Shown piece after piece: positions 7,680-13,251 of a stretch of 16,918 nucleotides of DNA. The stretch covers positions 1 through 16,918 of the forward strand of contig JARCRR010000049.1 in the NCBI GenBank assembly GCA_029850565.1, written 5' to 3'. Position 1 is the stretch's first letter, and each line of letters opens with the position of its first letter. This DNA comes from Gallionella sp. Its GTDB lineage: Bacteria; Pseudomonadota; Gammaproteobacteria; Burkholderiales; Gallionellaceae. The position numbers and the translations under genes are program-made. The notes under the pieces were generated by a model, which did no database searches, was not told the DNA's origin, and was given only the letters and a program-made list of their open reading frames with translations.

Positions 7680-7740
7680 GAATTGGTTAGCCAATTCGCT
7701 TTTAAGAAGCGAATAACATTGCTATTCAAATCTGATTGAA
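7680..7740. repeat. Chain of four overlapping inverted repeats in the rfbF leader region
   Basis: Four inverted repeats follow one another, each sharing bases with the next. GAATTGG/CCAATTC spans 7680-7697 (4-base loop). ATTCGCTT/AAGCGAAT spans 7694-7714 (5-base loop). GAATA/TATTC spans 7711-7727 and TTCAA/TTGAA spans 7725-7740. The first two are perfect over 7 and 8 bp, and the 5-bp ones are weak alone. Because arms are shared, neighbouring hairpins cannot form together. This could be an operator array or, if transcribed from an upstream promoter, a switching leader. Confidence 0.5.
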
Positions 7741-7764
7741 AATGGCGTGCTACATACCTAAAAG
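7736..7764 (+). promoter_or_regulatory. Candidate promoter of the rfbF operon
   Basis: TTGAAA at 7736-7741 (5 of 6 to -35) is followed after 17 bases by TAAAAG at 7759-7764 (4 of 6 to -10). Transcription would start near 7771, leaving a short leader before the ribosome binding site. The -35 overlaps the last arm of the inverted-repeat chain, which would let a protein bound there control it. Confidence 0.35.
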
Positions 7765-7779
7765 GCGCTAACTAGATCG

Positions 7780-7786
7780 TAAGGAG
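7780..7786 (+). promoter_or_regulatory. Strong ribosome binding site of rfbF
   Basis: TAAGGAG is followed by 8 bases and the ATG at 7795. It is the strongest site in the window and fits the first gene of an operon. Confidence 0.75.
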
Positions 7787-7794
7787 ATTTAAAC

Positions 7795-8568
7795 ATGAAA
7801 GCAGTCATACTTGCCGGCGGTCTGGGAACGCGCATCAGCGAGGAGACATCGACCCGTCCCAAACCTATGGTCGAGATTGGAGGCAGACCCATCCTGTGGC
7901 ACATTATGAAGGGTTACTCTTCTCATGGTATCAACGAATTCGTAGTGTGTTGTGGTTATAAGGGTTACGTCATCAAGGAATATTTCGCCAACTATTTTCT
8001 GCACATGTCGGATGTCACGTTCGACATGGAACAAAACAAAATGGAAGTACATCAGCGCTATGCCGAGCCGTGGAAGGTGACGTTGGTTGATACGGGTGAG
8101 GACACCATGACTGGTGGTCGTTTGAAGCGCGTTAAAGAGTACGTTAAAGACGAAGAAGCATTCTGCTTTACCTATGGTGATGGCGTGAGCAACGTCAACA
8201 TCACCGAACTGATTGCTTTTCATAAAGCACAAAAAGTTAAGGCGACACTGACAGCCACCTTGCCGCCGGGACGTTTTGGTGCGCTGGATATGGTTGGTAA
8301 CAAGGTCAACAGTTTTCGCGAAAAGCCCCAAGGTGACGGCGCCATGATCAACGGTGGATTTTTCGTGCTATCCCCTCAAGTCATCGACTACATCGTCGAT
8401 GACAAAACCACCTGGGAGCGCGATCCGATGGAGCGCCTTGCAGAAGAGGGCAATTTGGCGGCGTTTCATCACGAGGGATTCTGGCAACCGATGGACACCT
8501 TGCGTGACAAAATACACCTCGAAGAATTGTGGCAATCCGGCAAAGCACCGTGGAAGGTATGGAAGTGA
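7795..8568 (+). CDS. rfbF: Glucose-1-phosphate cytidylyltransferase
   Basis: A 257-residue nucleotidyltransferase that makes CDP-glucose from glucose-1-phosphate and CTP, the entry to CDP-3,6-dideoxyhexoses. The signature LAGGLGTRISEETSTRPKP covers residues 6-24, with Lys23 contacting phosphate. The long aromatic stretch after CCGYKGYVIKEYF (residues 52-64) and the metal-site YGDGVSNVNI (Asp129) separate it from thymidylyl- and uridylyltransferases and match RfbF/AscA. FWQPMDTLRDK near the C-terminus supplies the second Asp (234). Length equals that of the Salmonella and Yersinia enzymes. It opens the rightward block behind a strong ribosome binding site, and its TGA overlaps the likely GTG start of rfbG. 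Confidence 0.96.
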   Translation: MKAVILAGGLGTRISEETSTRPKPMVEIGGRPILWHIMKGYSSHGINEFVVCCGYKGYVIKEYFANYFLHMSDVTFDMEQNKMEVHQRYAEPWKVTLVDTGEDTMTGGRLKRVKEYVKDEEAFCFTYGDGVSNVNITELIAFHKAQKVKATLTATLPPGRFGALDMVGNKVNSFREKPQGDGAMINGGFFVLSPQVIDYIVDDKTTWERDPMERLAEEGNLAAFHHEGFWQPMDTLRDKIHLEELWQSGKAPWKVWK

Positions 8569-9647
8569 GTCCAACATTCTGGAAAGGTAAGCGTGTTCTA
8601 TTGACTGGACACACTGGCTTTAAAGGGAGCTGGCTATCGCTTTGGTTGCAATCGATGGGTGTGCAGGTAGTTGGTTACGCATTAGCGCCGCCAACCAACC
8701 CCAGCCTGTTCGAGGTTGCAGAAGTCAGTGCAGGAATGACCAGCATCATCGGCGACATCCGCGATCTGGAACATTTGCGCAAAGTATTCGCAGAACACCA
8801 ACCGGAGATCGTGATCCACATGGCGGCACAGCCGCTGGTACGTTATTCCTACATCGAACCGGTCGAGACCTATTCCACCAACGTGATGGGTACCGTGAAT
8901 CTGCTCGAAGCCGTGCGTAACACAAAGAGTGTCAAAGCCGTGGTGAACGTCACCACCGACAAGTGTTATGAGAACCGTGAATGGGCTTGGGGATATCGAG
9001 AGAATGAAGCAATGGGTGGTTACGACCCCTACTCCAGCAGCAAAGGATGTGCTGAATTGGTGACTGCGGCCTATCGCAACTCTTATTTCGATCCCGAGAA
9101 GTGCAAAGAACACAGTGTGGCGATCGCATCCGGCAGAGCGGGTAACGTTATCGGCGGCGGTGATTGGGCAGAGGACCGCCTCATTCCTGACATCATGCGT
9201 GCCATCACCCAGGGCAAGCCGGTCAACATCCGCAACCCGCATGCCATCCGGCCATGGCAGCACGTGCTAGAACCTTTATCCGGTTACTTGGTGCTGGCAC
9301 AAAAACTCTACGAAGAAGGCTCAACTTGTGCGGAAGGTTGGAATTTCGGGCCGAACGATGAAGATGCCAAGCCAGTACAATGGATCGTGGAGAAACTAAC
9401 TCAGGCTTGGGGTGAGGGGGCGTGTTGGGTATTGGACGGAGGCGACCACCCGCACGAAGCGCACTATCTTAAGTTAGATTGTTCTAAGGCGAAAGCGAGA
9501 CTTGGTTGGCATCCTAAATGGCATCTGGATGAAGCGCTTAGTGCCATTGTTGAATGGCAACGCGCCTATCGTGATGGGCAAGATATGAGAGAGTTTACGC
9601 AAACTCAAATACATAGCTTCCTAGGAAGTTCTTTAAAAGAAATTTAA
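8565..9647 (+). CDS. rfbG: CDP-glucose 4,6-dehydratase
   Basis: A 360-residue extended SDR that converts CDP-glucose into CDP-4-keto-6-deoxyglucose with tightly bound NAD. The cofactor loop TGHTGFKGSW is at residues 14-23, and HMAAQPLVRYSY is typical of RfbG. The catalytic TTDKCYEN has Thr121, Asp122 and Lys123 at the position where dTDP-glucose dehydratases have TDE. Tyr146/Lys150 are in YSSSK, then GNVIGGGDWAEDRLIPD and RPWQHVLEPLSGYL follow. The frame is open upstream to 8529, and an ATG at 8559 is also possible. I choose GTG at 8565 because GGAAGG (8552-8557) lies 7 bases before it, the stop-start overlap is GTGA, and the N-terminus then matches family length. The last about 60 bases are much more AT-rich than the body and carry several short palindromes at the border with the next gene. 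Confidence 0.95.
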   Translation: MSPTFWKGKRVLLTGHTGFKGSWLSLWLQSMGVQVVGYALAPPTNPSLFEVAEVSAGMTSIIGDIRDLEHLRKVFAEHQPEIVIHMAAQPLVRYSYIEPVETYSTNVMGTVNLLEAVRNTKSVKAVVNVTTDKCYENREWAWGYRENEAMGGYDPYSSSKGCAELVTAAYRNSYFDPEKCKEHSVAIASGRAGNVIGGGDWAEDRLIPDIMRAITQGKPVNIRNPHAIRPWQHVLEPLSGYLVLAQKLYEEGSTCAEGWNFGPNDEDAKPVQWIVEKLTQAWGEGACWVLDGGDHPHEAHYLKLDCSKAKARLGWHPKWHLDEALSAIVEWQRAYRDGQDMREFTQTQIHSFLGSSLKEI

Positions 9648-9708
9648 CGCGGTGTTTATGTAATGAGAAGTGGCCTTAATCTAAAGGGCACAAAACTTAA
9701 GGTAGCAA

Positions 9709-10818
9709 ATGAAGGGAAAGCCAATGAATGCCACCAATAATATTTTTGATGATTTATTTGTCTTAGAGATGGCAAGTAATCATCAGGGCGATGTGGATAG
9801 AGGATTGAGAATCATTCAGCAATATTCAAAAATCGTTCGTTTCAATAACGTTCGTGCGGCCATCAAGTTGCAATTTCGCGACCTTGATAATTTTGTTCAT
9901 AAGGATTTCACAAGTAGAGATGACATAAGATATGTGAAACGGGTCAATAACACTAGGCTTAGCAAGGATGAGTTTGCACAGATGGTTGATGCGATTAAGA
10001 ACAGCGGTTGTATTCCAATGGCCACGCCATTTGACGAAAAATCCGTTGATTGGTGTGTTGAATTTAATATGCCAATCATTAAAGTTGCCAGTGCGGACAA
10101 TAACGATTGGATGTTGCTGGAAAAAATTGCTAAAACGCGAAAGCCGGTGATAGTGTCGACTGGCGGAATGTCACAGAAAGACCTTGATGATCTAGTTCTC
10201 TTCTTTGAACATCGTAATATTCCCCTAGCGTTAAACCATTGTGTGGCTGCATATCCTCACGAAGACTCCGAGGCGGAGCTAAACCAGATTGACTTCTTAA
10301 GAGAGCGCTACCCCGATCACGTGATCGGATATTCTTGCCATGAATATCACGACTGGACTTCGTCTGTGCAGATTGCCTACGGCAAAGGTGCGCGCACTTT
10401 TGAGCGGCACATTGATATCAACGATGACGGATTTGAGGTGGCTCAATATTCTTCTCTCCCCCATCAAATCGACCAATGGTTTAAGGCATGGCACAAGGCC
10501 GGTGAAATGTGCGGCAACTCATCGAAGCAACGCCGTGTGCCTTTGGCAAGAGAAATAGCCTACCTCGATTCTTATATCCGAGGTGTATATGTAAAGCACG
10601 ACTTAAAACAGGGGCAGCTATTGACGGAAGAGGATGTCTACCTTGCAATTCCTTTACAAAAGGGACAAATATCTTGCCGAGAGCTTATGTTGGGAAAATA
10701 TGGACATCGTCTTTTGGCCGATTGTGCCAAAGACTCTCCATTGACCATTGACAAAATCGATACCCCATATACAAGTAGCTCGCAATTGGTAGAGGAAATT
10801 CGGAATCGAGGGATTTGA
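9709..10818 (+). CDS. Divergent NeuB-family (N-acetylneuraminate synthase-like) enzyme with C-terminal SAF-like domain
   Basis: A 369-residue TIM-barrel enzyme of the NeuB family, which condenses phosphoenolpyruvate with an aldose to give a 3-deoxy-2-ulosonic acid. Family marks are LEMASNHQGD (19-28, usually ExGxNHxG), IKLQF (52-56), ATPFDEKSVD (105-114), KVASADNNDWMLLEKIA (125-141) and VIVSTGGM (147-154). His201 in YSCHE and His224 in FERHI match the two metal-binding histidines of Neisseria NeuB. An SAF/antifreeze-like domain runs from about 288 (SYIRGVYVKHDLKQGQLLTEEDV). Departures are clear. SDHT is SCHE, the usual PGPDH segment is missing, and the RPG arginine that contacts the N-acetyl group is replaced (AIPLQKG, 313-319). 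The acceptor is therefore probably not ManNAc. No NeuA- or NeuC-like gene is in the window. Two starts are possible (ATG 9709 after AAGG, ATG 9724 after AAGGG). About 40% GC in a hand-counted stretch, unlike its neighbours, suggests separate acquisition. Confidence 0.85.
   Translation: MKGKPMNATNNIFDDLFVLEMASNHQGDVDRGLRIIQQYSKIVRFNNVRAAIKLQFRDLDNFVHKDFTSRDDIRYVKRVNNTRLSKDEFAQMVDAIKNSGCIPMATPFDEKSVDWCVEFNMPIIKVASADNNDWMLLEKIAKTRKPVIVSTGGMSQKDLDDLVLFFEHRNIPLALNHCVAAYPHEDSEAELNQIDFLRERYPDHVIGYSCHEYHDWTSSVQIAYGKGARTFERHIDINDDGFEVAQYSSLPHQIDQWFKAWHKAGEMCGNSSKQRRVPLAREIAYLDSYIRGVYVKHDLKQGQLLTEEDVYLAIPLQKGQISCRELMLGKYGHRLLADCAKDSPLTIDKIDTPYTSSSQLVEEIRNRGI
10313..10328. repeat. Perfect 16-bp palindrome inside the NeuB-like gene
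   Basis: CCGATCACGTGATCGG reads the same on both strands and spans codons for PDHVIG, just before the metal-site SCHE motif. It is centred on CACGTG. By chance about one in four windows of this size would contain such a palindrome, so significance is uncertain. Confidence 0.4.
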
Positions 10819-10884
10819 CGATTTGAAGATAATCAGTGGCTCGGTAGATTGAAATAAGCGGCGTGTTTAATGAAAGAGATCGGC

Positions 10885-12201
10885 ATGAATAAAGATAATT
10901 TGAAGCAGCAAATACTGAGCCTGGTTGAACAGTACAGTGCGTTGCAATATGCGGCAAAACCATTTACTGCGGGCACTAGTGTCATACCACCCTCAGGCAA
11001 AGTCATCGGTGCTGCCGAACTGAAGAACATGGTCGAGGCATCTCTGGATGGCTGGCTCACTACCGGCCGCTACAACGAGGCATTCGAGAAGCGCTTCGCT
11101 GAATTTGTTGGCGTACCTTATGCACTGACCACCACCTCCGGTTCATCGGCTAACCTGCTGGCATTCACAGCGCTTACCTCGCACAAGCTGGGCAACCGTG
11201 CGCTGAAGGCGGGCGATGAAGTCATCACTGTTGCGGCAGGTTTCCCCACCACCGTGAACCCCATGTTGCAGAACGGCATGGTGCCTGTGTTCGTGGATGT
11301 CGATCCCGCCACTTACAACATCGATCCGAGTAAGATCGAGGCGGCGGTAAGCGCCAAAACCAAAGCCATCATGATTGCCCACACATTGGGCAACCCTTTC
11401 GATCTGGATGCAGTCATGGCTATAGCCAAGAAGTACGATCTTTGGGTCATTGAAGATTGCTGTGATGCGCTTGGTTCGCGTTATAAAGGTCGGCACGTCG
11501 GTACTTTCGGTCACATCGCCACCTGTAGCTTCTACCCTGCGCATCACATCACCATGGGCGAAGGTGGCATGATCTTCACCAAAGACCGTGACTTGCGCAC
11601 CATCATCGAATCATTCCGTGATTGGGGGCGTGATTGTTACTGCGGTCCGGGTTGCGACAATACCTGCGGCAAACGCTTCGGCCAACAATTAGGCTCACTG
11701 CCGATGGGTTACGATCACAAGTACACCTACTCGCATTTGGGCTACAACCTCAAGATCACTGACATGCAGGCCGCTTGTGCCTTGGCGCAGATGGATCGTT
11801 TGTCGGAATTCGTTGAGACACGCAAACGCAACTTCGCCTTCCTAAAGGAGCGCCTGCAATCTTGCGCAGAGTTCCTGATCTTGCCGGAAGCCACTGCAGG
11901 AAGCGAACCTTCTTGGTTCGGCTTCCCTATTACCGTAAAGGAATCTGCGGGCGTGGATCGCGTCGAACTGTTGAAGTATCTGGATCAATACAAAATCGGC
12001 ACACGCTTGCTATTCGCGGGCAACCTCACGCGTCAGCCGTATTTCGAAGGCCGTAGCTATCGCATCAGCGGCGAACTGACCAATACCGACAACATAATGA
12101 ATAACACGCTCTGGATCGGTGTGTATCCCGGTCTGAGCGAAGAGATGCTGAGTTTCGTGATCGAGAAGATCGAAGCGTTCTTCGGATTGTCGGGCTGGTA
12201 A
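10885..12201 (+). CDS. rfbH: CDP-4-keto-6-deoxy-D-glucose-3-dehydrase (E1)
   Basis: A 438-residue enzyme of the DegT/aminotransferase fold that uses pyridoxamine phosphate and a [2Fe-2S] cluster to remove the C3 hydroxyl of CDP-4-keto-6-deoxyglucose. It gives the 3,6-dideoxy-4-keto sugar once reduced by a partner reductase. The PLP-anchoring lysine is replaced by His220 in FYPAHHITMGEGG, the hallmark that makes this a dehydrase and not an aminotransferase. The cluster ligands fit C-X57-C-X1-C-X7-C exactly: Cys193, 251, 253 and 261. TTTSGSSANLL and YDHKYTYSHLGYNLKITDMQAA are nearly as in Salmonella RfbH. An ATG at 10870 is also in frame. The one at 10885 has AAAGAG 6 bases upstream and reproduces the known residue numbering. 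No E3 reductase (RfbI/AscD type) lies in the window. It is GC-rich (37 of 60 in 11161-11220), like rfbG. Confidence 0.96.
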   Translation: MNKDNLKQQILSLVEQYSALQYAAKPFTAGTSVIPPSGKVIGAAELKNMVEASLDGWLTTGRYNEAFEKRFAEFVGVPYALTTTSGSSANLLAFTALTSHKLGNRALKAGDEVITVAAGFPTTVNPMLQNGMVPVFVDVDPATYNIDPSKIEAAVSAKTKAIMIAHTLGNPFDLDAVMAIAKKYDLWVIEDCCDALGSRYKGRHVGTFGHIATCSFYPAHHITMGEGGMIFTKDRDLRTIIESFRDWGRDCYCGPGCDNTCGKRFGQQLGSLPMGYDHKYTYSHLGYNLKITDMQAACALAQMDRLSEFVETRKRNFAFLKERLQSCAEFLILPEATAGSEPSWFGFPITVKESAGVDRVELLKYLDQYKIGTRLLFAGNLTRQPYFEGRSYRISGELTNTDNIMNNTLWIGVYPGLSEEMLSFVIEKIEAFFGLSGW

Positions 12202-12204
12202 CTA

Positions 12205-13251
12205 ATGGCTCACAATCGGCTAGAGGACGATCTAAAGGCTATTCTTGACCAAGGTGCACTGATTTGGCCGTCATTAAAAGGTGCACGTTTCTTTATTACT
12301 GGAGGAACGGGATTTATCGGCACGTGGATGTTGGAAAGCTTTGTCTGGCTGAATGATCATCTAGATTTAGGTATGCAAGCAGTCGTGCTAACTAGAGATG
12401 CGGCAGCATTCACCAGAAAATCGCTTCATATAGCAAGTCATTCAAGCATTACCTTGTTTGTCGGCGATATTCGAAACTTTTCTTTTCCCGAAGGTCAGTT
12501 TTCGATTGTTATTCATGGCGCCACAGACGCTAGTGCCAAGTTGAATGCCGAAGAACCACTTAAAATGTTCGATACGATAGTTGAGGGGACGCGCAGGACG
12601 CTCGATTTTGCTGTGCAAGCTGGAGTAGATAAGTTTCTCTTCCTTAGCTCTGGGGCGATATATGGGGAGCAGCCTGCTCATATTCAGCACTGTTCAGAAT
12701 CGGATATCAACGGCCCAGATTGCGCAAATACAAATTCTGCCTATTCGGAAGGAAAGCGAGCTGCCGAGCTACTTTGTTCTATATACGCTAAGCAGCATGG
12801 CATAGAGGCAAAGATAGCAAGATGTTTTGCTTTTGTTGGGCCTCAGTTACCGATAGACAGTCATTTCGCGATTGGAAACTTTATTCGCGATGCCATGAAG
12901 CAAAATCCGATACAAATAAATGGGGACGGGACGCCGTATCGTTCTTATCTTTATGCTGCAGATTTGACCTTGTGGCTTTGGACTATTCTTGTAAAAGGGA
13001 AAACCTCCACGCCTTATAACGTAGGGTCAGACGAGGCGATCAGTATCGGAGAATTGGCAACTTTGGTTGATCGCACATTAGGTGGAAATGGCATCAACAT
13101 CAGGGAAAAGCCGCAGTTAGGGGTTACTGCAAGGCGCTATGTGCCATCGGTCAAGCGTGCAGAAACCGAACTTGGACTGAAACAAACAGTGACGTTAGAA
13201 CAGGCAATCATTAAAACAGCCCATTGGCATGGCTGGAAGGAGCATTCATGA
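12205..13251 (+). CDS. NAD-dependent epimerase/dehydratase family protein (extended SDR), possible CDP-sugar reductase
   Basis: A 348-residue extended SDR with the dinucleotide loop TGGTGFIGTW at residues 32-41, LSSGAIYGE at 147-155 and the catalytic pair Tyr180/Lys184 in YSEGK. Other marks are RCFAFVGPQLP (206-216) and the sugar-site DGTPYRSYLYAADL (241-254). Its NDP-sugar class is clear but its exact reaction is not. It starts 3 nt after rfbH and overlaps the ThDP enzyme gene by 4 nt. It is therefore a candidate for the reductase acting on a CDP-3,6-dideoxy-4-keto sugar (as abequose or paratose synthase) or on its C4-branched product (as YerF in yersiniose A synthesis). An epimerase or decarboxylase role is an alternative. 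The first 25 residues before the Rossmann fold are longer than usual. It is AT-rich (23 GC of 60 in 12421-12480) beside GC-rich rfbH, a sharp compositional step. Confidence 0.82.
   Translation: MAHNRLEDDLKAILDQGALIWPSLKGARFFITGGTGFIGTWMLESFVWLNDHLDLGMQAVVLTRDAAAFTRKSLHIASHSSITLFVGDIRNFSFPEGQFSIVIHGATDASAKLNAEEPLKMFDTIVEGTRRTLDFAVQAGVDKFLFLSSGAIYGEQPAHIQHCSESDINGPDCANTNSAYSEGKRAAELLCSIYAKQHGIEAKIARCFAFVGPQLPIDSHFAIGNFIRDAMKQNPIQINGDGTPYRSYLYAADLTLWLWTILVKGKTSTPYNVGSDEAISIGELATLVDRTLGGNGINIREKPQLGVTARRYVPSVKRAETELGLKQTVTLEQAIIKTAHWHGWKEHS
13237..13242 (+). promoter_or_regulatory. Ribosome binding site that fixes the start of the ThDP enzyme
   Basis: AAGGAG lies 5 bases before the ATG at 13248, within the 3' end of the SDR gene. 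It favours 13248 over an upstream in-frame ATG at 13224. Confidence 0.7.

Larger units (their letters stand above)
7549..7794. other. Divergent intergenic region between waaC and rfbF
   Basis: This 246-base, mostly AT-rich gap is the only sizeable non-coding stretch. Near waaC it holds a run of seven G (7580-7586) and a tandem CGTGA pair (7570-7579). TATATA at 7600-7605 could be a -10 for the leftward operon, but no well-spaced -35 accompanies it. An inverted repeat CGCAT/ATGCG (7637-7641 and 7648-7652) follows. The right half contains overlapping inverted repeats (7680-7740), a candidate promoter and the rfbF ribosome binding site. I see no open frame, tRNA or transposon end here. Confidence 0.7.

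Noticed and set aside
7741..7772. Possible ops/JUMPstart (RfaH) element, because GGCG words lie upstream of a surface-sugar operon
   Set aside because: The nearby GGCGTGCTA and GGCGCTAAC do not match GGCGGTAG and its flanks well enough to call.
7789..8331. 180-codon minus-strand open frame opposite rfbF
   Set aside because: rfbF is unmistakable on the plus strand and the opposite product shows no recognisable motif.
8682..9263. 193-codon minus-strand open frame opposite rfbG
   Set aside because: It is a shadow of rfbG, with no ribosome binding site or domain pattern that I can see.
9709..10818. Calling the NeuB-family gene neuB (sialic acid synthase)
   Set aside because: Key ManNAc-recognition motifs are altered and neuA and neuC are absent from the window.
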